From an uncultured Gammaproteobacteria bacterium (GTDB lineage: Bacteria > Pseudomonadota > Gammaproteobacteria > Nitrosococcales > Methylophagaceae): 64,000 nucleotides of DNA. A program made the position numbers and the translations under genes. The notes beneath the pieces were generated by a model. It was given only the letters and a program-made list of their open reading frames with translations, ran no database searches and had not been told where the DNA came from. The stretch spans positions 62,001 to 126,000 of the forward strand of contig CAJQLA010000001.1 of NCBI GenBank assembly GCA_905479075.1. Direction: 5' to 3'. This document shows positions 26,191-36,201 of this stretch, piece by piece; position 1 is the stretch's first letter, and each line of letters begins with the position of its first letter.

Positions 26191-26940
26191 ATGAACATAG
26201 GTGCCCTTATTATTGGTGATGAATTGCTATCTGGAAAGCGGCAAGATCAGCACTTCAATTACCTGCAAAAGACATTAGCTAAGCGCGGCCTTGAGTTAAG
26301 TTGGACTATCATTGTTGGTGATGAAGCGGAACAATTAGAACGCTTTTTAAACTTTAGCCTTACCAGCCAAGATCTGGTGTTTAGCTTCGGTGGAATCGGT
26401 GCGACACCGGATGATCGTACTCGCCAATCTGTGGCCAAAGTGTCGGAGGTCGAGTTATACACTCACCCAGATGCACTAGCAGAAATTGAAGCCCAATTTG
26501 GAAAGTTAGCCTACCCTAACCGGATTTTAATGGCTGAACTGCCCAAAGGTAGTCGAATTATTCCTAACCCGATCAACCGTGTCCCTGGTTTTTCAATGGG
26601 CCATCATCACTTTATGCCGGGCTTCCCAGAAATGTCATGGCCAATGGTTGAATGGATATTAGAAACACACTACCCCAACCTTAAAAACTTATCGCCACAA
26701 CATGAACAAGTTATTTACATTAAAAATGGTAGAGAATCTGATTTAATTAAAGCTATGGAACAGATGCTTAAAGACTACCCTTCTGTACTGCTTTCCAGCT
26801 TGCCGCATTTGGGAGAAGTAAGCTATATCGAATTTAGTATCAGAGGTGATAAAAATGATGTTGAACGGGCAATGTCATTTATGAAAAAGGCCATTGAGCA
26901 AAGACAGCTCACTTGGTCGGATCAATTTGATAATAAATGA
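26191..26940 (+). CDS. MoCF-domain (CinA N-terminal-like) protein
   Basis: The 249-residue protein consists of the molybdopterin-binding MoaB/MogA-like domain (IGDELLSGKRQDQHF, then FSFGGIGATPDDRTRQSVAK) with a C-terminal extension. It lacks the PncC-type NMN deamidase domain of full CinA. Stand-alone versions are common in proteobacteria and are named competence/damage-inducible protein A, without good evidence for that role. Its last 19 bases overlap the convergent AEC transporter gene. Confidence 0.85.
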   Translation: MNIGALIIGDELLSGKRQDQHFNYLQKTLAKRGLELSWTIIVGDEAEQLERFLNFSLTSQDLVFSFGGIGATPDDRTRQSVAKVSEVELYTHPDALAEIEAQFGKLAYPNRILMAELPKGSRIIPNPINRVPGFSMGHHHFMPGFPEMSWPMVEWILETHYPNLKNLSPQHEQVIYIKNGRESDLIKAMEQMLKDYPSVLLSSLPHLGEVSYIEFSIRGDKNDVERAMSFMKKAIEQRQLTWSDQFDNK

Positions 26941-27839
26941 AACCACATAGGCAGTGTTAATAGACTACAAATAGTCGTTATTGTGACTGCCGCCGCATAA
27001 AGTTCACTATCCAGCTCATACCGTTCGCTTATGACCACACCAAATACCATTGTTGGCATAGCAGCAATGATAACCACTTCGGTAATCAGTTTCGTATCGA
27101 GCTCTATCAGATGACTTAAGACTAGAATAGCAAGCGGGACAACGAGTAAAGAAATAACAATAACAGGTGCTAAAAGTGGCACAAACCGAAAATGAAGACT
27201 TTGCCAACGGATACTCATGCCTAAAACAATGAGCATAAGTGGTACTACCCCACCGGCTAAAGTTGATAATGCAGTATGCAAAATTTCAGGTTGAGGGACT
27301 TCTAATAAATTGAGCATGACGGCAATAGCTACTGCCCAGAGTGGTGGCACCTTTGTAAGCTCTTTTACCGGGTGGGCGACAGGCGTATTACTACCGTAAT
27401 AACGCGCTAGTAACATACCAAATGATAATAAAATGGGCGTGCAAGCAAATAAGTCATATTGAATGACTGTGACTCTAGTGCTCGGTCCAATCACTTTATC
27501 AAGAACAGGTAAGCCTAGATAAGTTGCATTTGGAAACGCAGCAGCAAGTAATAAGGCCCCTGTTTGTGCATTTTCAGTTTTAATGAAACGTAATACTGTC
27601 TTCATCACCACTAAACCCGTTATGACACCGCTAATTGCCAACACAGAAATTTGGATAGAAGATTGTCCCAAAGGGGCGCGCCAGACAACATCTAATACCA
27701 TGGCGGGTAATAATAGGAAAAAGACTAAGTCTGTGATGGCTCGTCTATGTGCTAAAGCAGAAATATGAGCCGGCGCATGTGATTTCCAAAAACTACCACA
27801 AGCAACCAACAGGGACATTTGAATTAGGGCTGTAAACAT
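26922..27839 (-). CDS. AEC family (auxin efflux carrier-like) transporter
   Basis: The 305-residue inner-membrane protein has about ten hydrophobic segments in two five-helix halves typical of AEC carriers, with the unwound-helix Asn-Ala motif AAAFPNATYLGLPVL and a C-terminal PTMVFGVVISERY region. Family members export organic acids or amino acids; the substrate is unknown. It is transcribed away from lapD. Confidence 0.85.
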   Translation of the reverse strand: MFTALIQMSLLVACGSFWKSHAPAHISALAHRRAITDLVFFLLLPAMVLDVVWRAPLGQSSIQISVLAISGVITGLVVMKTVLRFIKTENAQTGALLLAAAFPNATYLGLPVLDKVIGPSTRVTVIQYDLFACTPILLSFGMLLARYYGSNTPVAHPVKELTKVPPLWAVAIAVMLNLLEVPQPEILHTALSTLAGGVVPLMLIVLGMSIRWQSLHFRFVPLLAPVIVISLLVVPLAILVLSHLIELDTKLITEVVIIAAMPTMVFGVVISERYELDSELYAAAVTITTICSLLTLPMWFHLLSN

Positions 27840-28045
27840 GTGGTTTAATCAATAGCAAGAAAGCTCAATCCTATCAACACCGACGTGAAAAGGATAATGC
27901 TATTTTATTCTTCTGTTTGTTTTGCCCGATAGCGATGTATGAAAGGCAAGTTTATTGAATGAGAACAAGCAATCTCAATGCTTGCGAATAATTAACGTCA
28001 ACGGTATTGTAGCGTTGTAATAAAGCACTGCTTTGAGGATCTGTT

Positions 28046-29938
28046 ATGTCATTGTCTAAACAATTATTAATTCTACTCAGTTTCGTCTTTTTTATTGTTT
28101 TCTCCGCCAGTTTTATTCTGAGTGTAGGTAACATTAAAAACTATCTAGAAGTACAGTCTGAGTTTCATGTTCAGGATACCGCCACCTCACTCGGCCTTTC
28201 TCTTAGCCCATACATGGTTGATGACCAAGACCCAATGCTCCGAACAATGATGAACGCCATATTCGATATGGGTTATTACAAAGAGATGCGCCTAGAAGAT
28301 ATCGATGGCAAAGAACTGATTAAACTTAGTAATACTGAGCAAATAGAAGGCGTACCGAGTTGGCTAATCAATCTAATGCCAATGGATGTGGCAACGGCCG
28401 TTTCTGAAATCAGTTCAGGCTGGAATATGTCAGGAACACTGTATGTCACGGCTAACCCTGGCTATGGCTATTTAAAGCTCTACGAACAAGCTAAAGCCAC
28501 GCTCACCTTTTCTTTACTTATTTTCTTAGCCGCTATTATTTTACTCATCATTATATTAAGACTGACACTTAAACCACTTAAAAATATAGAACAACAAGCC
28601 AATGAAATTTCAGCGGGTAACTTCATAACAACCCAAGATTTACCATGGACACTTGAAGTTAAAAATGTCGCTATTTCAATGAATAGCATGTCGAAGAAAA
28701 TAGGCGATATGATAGGCAGACTCAATGGTAAGTTAGAGTCGTTAAGCGAAAATTTAAAACAAGACCCTTTAACTAAACTGTTGAATCAGGCGACTTTTGA
28801 AGTCAACCTGAAACAAGCATCATCAAGTGGCGACAAAGGCTATGCCGCTATTATAAAATTTGATGATCTCGCATTCCTTACTAAGGATAAAGGCAATCAG
28901 GCCGTTGATGATTTACTCATCGAATTTGCTGCAATACTAAATAAACCTCAACAGGTTTTAGCTTATCGCCTCTACGGCTCTGAATTTGGTTTACTAATGC
29001 CCTCTTTCGGCAATAAAAAGATGCTAGAAACCATCGAACAGTTACAAGCTGGCATCGAACAGTTAGGCGGGAACTATCAATTAGACGACTTAGTGCACAT
29101 TGGTATTATTCACTTTGATCGCACTAGCGAATACAACAAGCTCTATCCAGCTATGATCGAGGCTTATGAACAAGCTAAAAATATTGGTCATAACGCTTAT
29201 TTTGTGAATGATAATCTTTCAAGCTCTATGAGTGATCTCGAGTGGAAAAAAGTGATAAAAGAAGCTATCGAAAATAATACACCAGAGATTACATTCACAG
29301 CACAAGCCTTTAATTATCAACATGATCCTGCACAAAAAGTCATGGAAGAAGCCTTTACAGTTATTCGAGATAGTGGTGGTAACTTATTGCCTATAGGTAT
29401 ATTTTTCTCTATGGCACAAGAATTTAATATGGTTGAAGCCTTAGATAAGTGTATCGTCAATAAAGTGATCAAGCTCATGGAAGAAACAAATACAGAGACC
29501 GCTATCACCATTAACCTTTCTATGGTATCTGTGTCATCACATGAGTTTACCAATTGGCTTAAGGCTCGCCTGTCCTCAACACATATCAACCCGACATTAC
29601 TGGCCTTTAGCGTCACAGCGTATTCAGCTATGAAAGATATTACTAGTTTTGCTAATTTTGCCAGTTTTGTGAAGTCGATAGGTGCAACCACTTTATTGAA
29701 GCGTTACTCTTCAGATATTATCGATGTTGAAATCCTAAAAGATCTCCATATTGATTATCTACGTTTAGCGCGAGATTTAACTATGGCTATTTCGAATAAT
29801 TCAGATAAAGCACAATTCTTAGATTTGATCCAAGAAGTTGGCAACTTACTGGAAATTAAAGTCCTAGCCGAATCGGTTGTTGACGATGAAGACTTTGAAG
29901 TCGTCAAAGCCACTAAACTATATGGTATTAGCCGCTGA
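28046..29938 (+). CDS. lapD: LapD-type c-di-GMP receptor
   Basis: The 630-residue inner-membrane protein has two membrane helices (about 8-28 and 150-172) around a periplasmic LapD/MoxY-type domain, then a HAMP, a degenerate GGDEF domain (GSEF in RLYGSEFGLL) and a degenerate EAL domain (TAQ instead of EAL). LapD binds c-di-GMP through the dead EAL domain and then holds LapG away from its adhesin substrate. It is followed by lapG after 12 bp. A GAGGA site lies six bases before ATG. Both domain degeneracies are as expected for a receptor rather than an enzyme. Confidence 0.93.
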   Translation: MSLSKQLLILLSFVFFIVFSASFILSVGNIKNYLEVQSEFHVQDTATSLGLSLSPYMVDDQDPMLRTMMNAIFDMGYYKEMRLEDIDGKELIKLSNTEQIEGVPSWLINLMPMDVATAVSEISSGWNMSGTLYVTANPGYGYLKLYEQAKATLTFSLLIFLAAIILLIIILRLTLKPLKNIEQQANEISAGNFITTQDLPWTLEVKNVAISMNSMSKKIGDMIGRLNGKLESLSENLKQDPLTKLLNQATFEVNLKQASSSGDKGYAAIIKFDDLAFLTKDKGNQAVDDLLIEFAAILNKPQQVLAYRLYGSEFGLLMPSFGNKKMLETIEQLQAGIEQLGGNYQLDDLVHIGIIHFDRTSEYNKLYPAMIEAYEQAKNIGHNAYFVNDNLSSSMSDLEWKKVIKEAIENNTPEITFTAQAFNYQHDPAQKVMEEAFTVIRDSGGNLLPIGIFFSMAQEFNMVEALDKCIVNKVIKLMEETNTETAITINLSMVSVSSHEFTNWLKARLSSTHINPTLLAFSVTAYSAMKDITSFANFASFVKSIGATTLLKRYSSDIIDVEILKDLHIDYLRLARDLTMAISNNSDKAQFLDLIQEVGNLLEIKVLAESVVDDEDFEVVKATKLYGISR

Positions 29939-29950
29939 TAGAGCAGCTTA

Positions 29951-30613
29951 ATGACTTCCCATCGACATCTTCGGCCGTTAGCATGCCTAATTATCATATT
30001 AGGCATGTTTTTGTCATGGCCGTTACTTGCTGAACTGAATATCACAGAACAGCTACTCAATAAAATTGAACTAAAATACAATAAATTTGCACGCAAACGC
30101 GTGGTTTCCTGGCAAGAACTGATAGACACGTCCAAAAACCTTCTTGAACCTGAAAAACTGGAAGCTGTTAACAAGTTTTTCAATACCAATGTTCAATTTA
30201 TTGATGATCGCGCCTTATGGCATAAAGAAGATTACTGGGCCACACCCATTGAAATGTTATCTATTGGTGCTGGTGATTGTGAAGATTATTCAATCGCAAA
30301 ATATTTCACCCTAATAGAGTTAGGCGTTGCTGAAGAAAAACTGAGAATTACTTATGTTAAAGCGATTGAGCTTAATCAAGCTCATATGGTGTTAACTTAT
30401 TTTGAAAACAGAAGGTCCATTCCATTAGTTCTAGATAATTTGATAATTGATATAAAGCCTGCCAATCAACGTAGAGATTTAGCACCTGTTTATAGTTTTA
30501 ATGGTTCTGGCCTATGGCTTGCTAAAGCTAGAGGTGAAGGACAGAGAGTCGGAAATGCTTCACGTTTATCACTATGGGAAGACTTAACCTTAAGGGTAAA
30601 AAACGGACTCTGA
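29951..30613 (+). CDS. lapG: LapG periplasmic cysteine protease
   Basis: The 220-residue protein has a signal peptide (about 1-27) and the transglutaminase-like protease triad Cys110 (GAGDCEDYSIAKY), His145 (NQAHMVLTYF) and Asp162 (VLDNLI), with the WATP motif before the Cys. LapG cuts the N-terminus of giant adhesins of the LapA type when LapD is free of c-di-GMP; no such adhesin gene is in the window. It is paired with lapD. A relative without the Cys is encoded at 7924-8460. Confidence 0.94.
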   Translation: MTSHRHLRPLACLIIILGMFLSWPLLAELNITEQLLNKIELKYNKFARKRVVSWQELIDTSKNLLEPEKLEAVNKFFNTNVQFIDDRALWHKEDYWATPIEMLSIGAGDCEDYSIAKYFTLIELGVAEEKLRITYVKAIELNQAHMVLTYFENRRSIPLVLDNLIIDIKPANQRRDLAPVYSFNGSGLWLAKARGEGQRVGNASRLSLWEDLTLRVKNGL

Positions 30614-30634
30614 TTCATTACTTGTGCAGATGAC

Positions 30635-33600
30635 TTAAGCCTCAAGTTGTTGCGGACGTTTATTATTTATTCTATCTGCAATACTCTCATGTACTGATAA
30701 TAAAGCAGGAATAACCAGTAATACTAGAACCGTAGCAAACATCAAACCGAACGAAATTGACACAGCCATTGGAATTAAAAACTGAGCCTGTCTCGATGTC
30801 TCAAATAATAATGGGGTCAAACCACCAATGGTCGTTAATGATGTCAAAAGTACTGCACGTAGGCGATGGGTTGCAGCGGTAATAATTGCCTCAGTGGTCG
30901 CCATCCCTTGCTCGCGCTGTTGCTTATAAAACGTCACGAGAATAATAGAGTCATTGACCACAATTCCTGACAAGCCAAAAATACCAAACAAGGATAAAAT
31001 AGTGAGATCAATACCCATCACTACATGGCCTAATAAAGCACCAATCAAACCAAAAGGTATTGCTGTCATAACAACCAAAGGCCAACCATAGGATGAAAAT
31101 ACCCAGGCTAGAATCAAATAGATAAGCACTAACGCTATTAACAAACCTTGCTTCATCTCACTCATTGTTTCAGCCTGATCTTCAGCACGCCCTTCAAATC
31201 CTGCTTTTACACCAAAACGTGAACTAATCTCTGGTAATACATCTCGCTTTAATCCTTCAATAATTTCATTGGCATTATTTAACTTACTATCAACATTAGC
31301 CGTTACATGAATCGCAAGTTGACTATTGGTATGACGTAATACATCAAAACCACGGCGTGATTCGAACTCAACAACTGTTGATAACGGCACACTCCCTCCT
31401 TGTGGGATTCGTACCATGAAATTATCTAGTGTCGCCATTGTATTGCGTTCACTGTCAGGCAGCATGACGCGTACTTCTACTTCATCATCACCGTCTTGGA
31501 AAATCTGCACTAAACGACCATCAAAAGCTGTACGTAATTGCTGCCCCACATTATCAACCGTCAGTCCTAAAACTTCTCCTTGTCCTTTTATTCTGTAGAT
31601 AAGCTGCTCTTGACCATAAGGCATATCATCTTCTATGGCATTAACTCCAGGTAATTGCTTTAAAGTCTCAGCGACTTCCTGACCAGCTTGTTTTAAAACC
31701 TCTGCTGTAGCGCCTGTTAGACGAATGTCAAGATCATTGCCCGGTGGCCCTGTACGTGATTCGGATAGGGTAAAAGTCTCAATCCCAGCAGGTAACTCTA
31801 TTCTTGATTGCCACTCTCGCATAAATTCTTTATTGCGCACTTCTCGAACATCAGGAGAAACTAACTCAACTTGGATAGACCCAAAGCGTTCTGATGTTTG
31901 TGCATCTTGACGTCCTGCGGTACTAGCACTCCCCAACCGTGTGACATCTAAAACGATTAAATCACCACCAAATGCTTCATTAGTTTCATCTAATGATTTA
32001 TTTAAAGCATCTAGGAACTCTGCAACGACAGGAGAAGGTGTCCCTGCAATAAAACGAGCATTTGCATAAACTTTTGGCCCTTCTGGAGAGGGGAAAAATG
32101 TAAATAGAATACGACCACCTGCCAATAAACCAATACATATAATCAATAAGCCAAATGTGGCTGCAATGGTCGCACCGCGATATTCGATGGCTTTAGTCAC
32201 AAGGGGTTTAAACCAATCATCCCGGAGATGCTTAAACTTATCATCAAGCCATTGCCTTACAGGCGGTGGTTTTTGATGATGTATTTTATGGAAAGCATGA
32301 CGCAAGTGACCAGGCAAAATTAGAAAGCTTTCAAACAATGATGCGACAATGACGCAAATAACTACGAAGGGTATATCAAACAATATGTTACCAATTGTTC
32401 CCCCAATCAACATCAGGGGCAAAAAAGAGGAAATAGTGGTCATTGATGAAGCAATAACAGGTGCAAGCATTCGCCTAGCACCGCCCTCTGCTGCCATCAA
32501 AGAACCTTCACCCATTTGATAGTGTGCTAGCCCATCTTCACCGACTACAATGGCATCATCAACGATAATACCCAATGCCATGATCAAGCCGAACAGACTA
32601 ATCATATTGATAGTGCCGCCTAAAAGGTACATAACGAAAAGCGTTGCCATGAAAGATACTGGGATACCAATAGCAACCCAAATCGCAACACGACCATGTA
32701 AAAATAAAAAAAGAATCCCAATGACTAAAACTAGGCCGCCTAAACCATTAGTCAGAAGTAAATTCATACGTTCTTCGATTAACTGCCAGCTAGCATCGTA
32801 AACCTTTAGTTTTACACCTTTGGGTAATGTCGGCCTTGTTTCTTCTAGCCACTGATCTAATATTTTTGCGGATTCTAATGAGTCGGCACTCTCCGTACGT
32901 TGTAAGCGGATTTCTACTGCGGGTCGCCCTTCATAAAACAAACGCTCCTGATCACGCATTGGCCGACGCTCTATATCGGCAACATCATCGAGTAGAATTA
33001 AATTACCAGCATAATCTGATTTTAATGGTAATTGAGAAAAGGCTTCAGCATCTCGACGTTGGTCAAGGCTTCTTAACTGACGTGCTGTATCGGCATTTCC
33101 TATCTCACCAGCAGGTAAATCACGGCTTAATTGCGCAATTCGATCTCGCACATCATCCAGACCCAATCCAAGGGATTCTAGTTTTTGTGTCGATAATTGA
33201 ATTGCCATCTCTTCTTCAGGGAGGCCCGTCACAGACACTCTCGAGATACCACTATCTAATAATTCATGTTCTGCTTGATGGACAAAATAGCGTAATTCAT
33301 CTAGTTCACCCTCTGTTGTTATCAATAGCCGTGCTATCGGTTCGTATGGGGTAACTAAACTGACTTTTGGCGTTTCAGAATCGCTAGGCAGATTACGCAA
33401 TTGGGCTATTTGTTCTTTCACTTGGTCTAGAGCAGAGCCCATTTCTGTGCCTTCTTCAAACTCAAGCGAGACAACAGAATTACCAAAAGAGGATGTCGAT
33501 GTCATTTTCTTAACAAAATCGACTGTACGTAGCTCCTGTTCTAGACGAGAAGAAATAGCGTCTTCGACATCTTCGGAGCTGGCACCACGCCATTCAGTTC

Positions 33601-33757
33601 GAACAGTAATGGTATCGAGCACAAAGTTGGGGAAAAACTGCGTATTTAACCGAGTTAATGAGACTAAACCCGTTAATAATAAAATCAACATCAACAGATT
33701 TGCTGCCACCTTATGCTGAGCAAATAAGCTGATGAAATCATGTTTCGTTTCAGTCAT
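30635..33757 (-). CDS. RND efflux pump, inner-membrane subunit
   Basis: The 1040-residue protein has the full RND layout: a helix at the N-terminus, two large periplasmic loops, and twelve membrane helices with GIIVDDAIVVGED in TM4 and ALGG-like glycine-rich stretches in the second half. The proton relay Asp-Asp pair is present. RND pumps of this group export hydrophobic compounds with an MFP and an outer-membrane channel; no TolC gene is adjacent. It overlaps the MFP gene by 8 bp. It converges on lapG with a 21-bp gap. Confidence 0.94.
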   Translation of the reverse strand: MTETKHDFISLFAQHKVAANLLMLILLLTGLVSLTRLNTQFFPNFVLDTITVRTEWRGASSEDVEDAISSRLEQELRTVDFVKKMTSTSSFGNSVVSLEFEEGTEMGSALDQVKEQIAQLRNLPSDSETPKVSLVTPYEPIARLLITTEGELDELRYFVHQAEHELLDSGISRVSVTGLPEEEMAIQLSTQKLESLGLGLDDVRDRIAQLSRDLPAGEIGNADTARQLRSLDQRRDAEAFSQLPLKSDYAGNLILLDDVADIERRPMRDQERLFYEGRPAVEIRLQRTESADSLESAKILDQWLEETRPTLPKGVKLKVYDASWQLIEERMNLLLTNGLGGLVLVIGILFLFLHGRVAIWVAIGIPVSFMATLFVMYLLGGTINMISLFGLIMALGIIVDDAIVVGEDGLAHYQMGEGSLMAAEGGARRMLAPVIASSMTTISSFLPLMLIGGTIGNILFDIPFVVICVIVASLFESFLILPGHLRHAFHKIHHQKPPPVRQWLDDKFKHLRDDWFKPLVTKAIEYRGATIAATFGLLIICIGLLAGGRILFTFFPSPEGPKVYANARFIAGTPSPVVAEFLDALNKSLDETNEAFGGDLIVLDVTRLGSASTAGRQDAQTSERFGSIQVELVSPDVREVRNKEFMREWQSRIELPAGIETFTLSESRTGPPGNDLDIRLTGATAEVLKQAGQEVAETLKQLPGVNAIEDDMPYGQEQLIYRIKGQGEVLGLTVDNVGQQLRTAFDGRLVQIFQDGDDEVEVRVMLPDSERNTMATLDNFMVRIPQGGSVPLSTVVEFESRRGFDVLRHTNSQLAIHVTANVDSKLNNANEIIEGLKRDVLPEISSRFGVKAGFEGRAEDQAETMSEMKQGLLIALVLIYLILAWVFSSYGWPLVVMTAIPFGLIGALLGHVVMGIDLTILSLFGIFGLSGIVVNDSIILVTFYKQQREQGMATTEAIITAATHRLRAVLLTSLTTIGGLTPLLFETSRQAQFLIPMAVSISFGLMFATVLVLLVIPALLSVHESIADRINNKRPQQLEA

Positions 33758-34985
33758 TTAATGCTTCAACTCTTAAGCCTGTCATTGCATTAGGTAACTG
33801 GGTTGTGACAATGTTATCACCATCTTTCAAATCATCGCTTCTGATAAGCAACTTGACGGTATCATCACTACTTTGATGCTCACCTATACGCTCAATACGA
33901 ACGGCTTCTAGGTAACCTTCTTTGATCCGATAAACGCGATTCAGACCATACAATGCATTAAAAGGTATCTCAACAACATCTTGTTCGCTTGTTAGTTCAA
34001 GAGATAGCTCCAAAAATGTACCTAAAGTAAGAAGGTGGCTGTTTCCTTTCAAGGTGAACAGACCGTCAACACCACCACTATCTTCACGCGTTTCTCCAGA
34101 TAGTCGTGTTAAAACAAAATCCAAAGTTTTATCATCAAGTACTGCCTTAGCATGTACTTCTTTACCTTGTTGTAAATTTTGACGAATTTCTTTCAAATAG
34201 CGCCCTGGAATTTGAGCGCGTAATTCCAGGTTGTTTAGATCATAAATAGACAACAATCCATCGCCGATCCTCACACGGTCGCCAATAGACACATCAAGCT
34301 TAGCAATACGGCCACTAAAAGGGGCTGTAATTTGTGACCGCGCGATATCTAGTTTCGCCTGGCCCAACAGTGCTTCTGCTCTGTTATATTTTGCTTTTAA
34401 TACAGCCAGTCGCGTCGGATGTTCAGCTATGTCATAGTTCAGGCGTTTAACTGTCACCACCTGTCTTTGCTTATTAGCAACAGCCTCGTCTAAGGACGAT
34501 CGGGTTAATAATCTTGTCTCTTCTAACTTTTTGGCGCGAGTGACAGCTTTTTCTGTTAAATCTAATAACTCATTTTCATGCACCAGCAATGTCTTATCAC
34601 GTTTATAACGTGTTTTTTCAGCAGAAATAGAAGCCTCTATTTCTGTAAGATCAGCTTCGCGCTGTTGTAACAATAGTTGGGCATCGCTGTCATCCAAGCT
34701 GATCAATATGTAACCTTGCTGAACTACGTCCCCTTCTAAGACATTAACTTGTTTAACATCAGCCGTAATAGCCGCATTTAAAGAAGCTTTCCTGGGTGTT
34801 TCAACGCGACCGTAGACAGTAATTTGAGGAGAAATGCTCTGAAACTCAACATCTACAGTATTTACTCGCCATACTTTTTCAGGTTTTTCTAATTTAGCCT
34901 TAACAGGCTTGGACTGCTTTAGAGCGATAAAGACCGAAATTGCAATCAAGATAATTGCAATTGGTAACACAACTCGTTTTAACAC
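33750..34985 (-). CDS. RND efflux membrane fusion protein (HlyD/AcrA family)
   Basis: The 411-residue periplasmic adaptor has an N-terminal anchor (about 3-22), a lipoyl hairpin split by a coiled-coil (about 85-205, with ADLTEIEASISAEKTRYKRD and KARKLEETRLLTRSSLDEA-type heptads), a beta-barrel with ITAPFSGRIAKLDVSIGDRV, and a membrane-proximal domain. It links the RND pump to an outer-membrane channel. Start overlaps nothing and a 190-bp gap without features lies upstream. Confidence 0.92.
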   Translation of the reverse strand: MLKRVVLPIAIILIAISVFIALKQSKPVKAKLEKPEKVWRVNTVDVEFQSISPQITVYGRVETPRKASLNAAITADVKQVNVLEGDVVQQGYILISLDDSDAQLLLQQREADLTEIEASISAEKTRYKRDKTLLVHENELLDLTEKAVTRAKKLEETRLLTRSSLDEAVANKQRQVVTVKRLNYDIAEHPTRLAVLKAKYNRAEALLGQAKLDIARSQITAPFSGRIAKLDVSIGDRVRIGDGLLSIYDLNNLELRAQIPGRYLKEIRQNLQQGKEVHAKAVLDDKTLDFVLTRLSGETREDSGGVDGLFTLKGNSHLLTLGTFLELSLELTSEQDVVEIPFNALYGLNRVYRIKEGYLEAVRIERIGEHQSSDDTVKLLIRSDDLKDGDNIVTTQLPNAMTGLRVEALND

Positions 34986-35175
34986 TCGTTTCTCCCAGAA
35001 GTCTTATAAAAGGCGCGATAAGACAAGATTCTACTTTAAAACACTTGCCTTTGTTAATAAATTCTAATGGTTCAAGCAGAAATAAATCTTGGTGAGGGAT
35101 ACATAAAACTCAACACTAGAAACTATAGGACATAATTAATAATTAAAAATATCCATTGATAGACCTTATTGAGCT

Positions 35176-36195
35176 TTATTCTGACAGTATTTTTGCTAAA
35201 GCAAGCCTTTCAGGAATCGACTTGGGTAGGTTTTGAATAGCTTCTATTTGTTCCAATCGCGTCAATAAACCACATTGATTGGCTATCTGAATACTTAGGC
35301 CTGGCCGTGCATTCATTTCTAACATTAAAGGGCCATGTTGTCGGTCTAAAACAATATCAACGCCAATATAGCCTAATCCCACAAGGTCATAACAATGTGC
35401 TGTCAGCTGTAAAATTCGCTCCCAATTTGGAATGGCTAGATCAGATATTAGATGTCCTGTGTCAGGATGATGAATAACGGTATGTTCATGCATAACACCC
35501 CTTAAGGTTTTACCTGTTTTAAGGTCAATGCCAACACCGATAGCACCTTGATGTAAATTTGCTTTACCATCTGATTCATGTGTCGGAAGTCTTAACATAG
35601 CCATTACAGGCACACCTTTCAATACGATTGTCCTAATATCAGGAACACCTTGATAACTGATATCCGCAAAAACCGGATCAAATTGCACGCGTTGTTCGAT
35701 AAGTGCGGTATCAGGTAAACCGCCGAGGCTATACATGCCACTTAAGATATTTGAAATATGATGAACCAGTCCTTGTTCACCTATAATTTGACCACTACTT
35801 TTTCGAAAGCCCTGACTAGTCTTTTTCATAATAACTAAAATGCCTTCGCCACCACTGCCGTGTGCTGGTTTAATGACAAAGTCACCTATAAGCTCTAGCT
35901 GTTCTACTAAGTCTGGAATTTCATGTTCCGTTTGGACTGTTCCATATAATTTAGGCACAGCTAAACCAGCATCTTCAGCCAGCTTTTTAGTTTTGAGTTT
36001 GTCGTCGACTAAGGGGTAATGGCGTCGTGAATTATATTTAGCAATATAATCACCATTACGTTTATTCATTCCTAAAATGCCAAACTTTTCTAATCGGCGC
36101 CAAGGCGTTTTGGCATCTAAACTTGCTAAAATAGCCATGCCTTTTGCTTTTTGTTCTAGCAGCAGTTCTTTATAGTGTTGTTTATCAAAAGTCAT
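35176..36195 (-). CDS. RimK-related ATP-grasp alpha-L-glutamate ligase-like protein
   Basis: The 339-residue ATP-grasp enzyme has KPAHGSGGEGILVI (ATP-binding strand), RLPTHESDGKANLHQGAIGVGIDL and the metal-ligand motif LEMNARPGLSIQIAN. It fits the TIGR02291-type ligase always found with an inactive transglutaminase/7TM protein and a retropepsin-like protein, here directly upstream. The group was proposed to ligate amino acids to peptides or proteins, but substrates are unknown. It begins 6 bp after the 7TM gene. Confidence 0.9.
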   Translation of the reverse strand: MTFDKQHYKELLLEQKAKGMAILASLDAKTPWRRLEKFGILGMNKRNGDYIAKYNSRRHYPLVDDKLKTKKLAEDAGLAVPKLYGTVQTEHEIPDLVEQLELIGDFVIKPAHGSGGEGILVIMKKTSQGFRKSSGQIIGEQGLVHHISNILSGMYSLGGLPDTALIEQRVQFDPVFADISYQGVPDIRTIVLKGVPVMAMLRLPTHESDGKANLHQGAIGVGIDLKTGKTLRGVMHEHTVIHHPDTGHLISDLAIPNWERILQLTAHCYDLVGLGYIGVDIVLDRQHGPLMLEMNARPGLSIQIANQCGLLTRLEQIEAIQNLPKSIPERLALAKILSE

Positions 36196-36201
36196 ACAGA
36201 A

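Noticed and set aside
29755-30189. 144-codon minus-strand frame across the lapD/lapG junction
   Set aside because: Both strands cannot be coding here; lapD and lapG are unambiguous and the opposite frame resembles nothing.
32827-33354. 175-codon open frame on the plus strand inside the RND pump gene
   Set aside because: It lies opposite a strongly conserved RND gene, its composition (His/Leu-rich) is that of a shadow frame, and it has no ribosome site or family resemblance.
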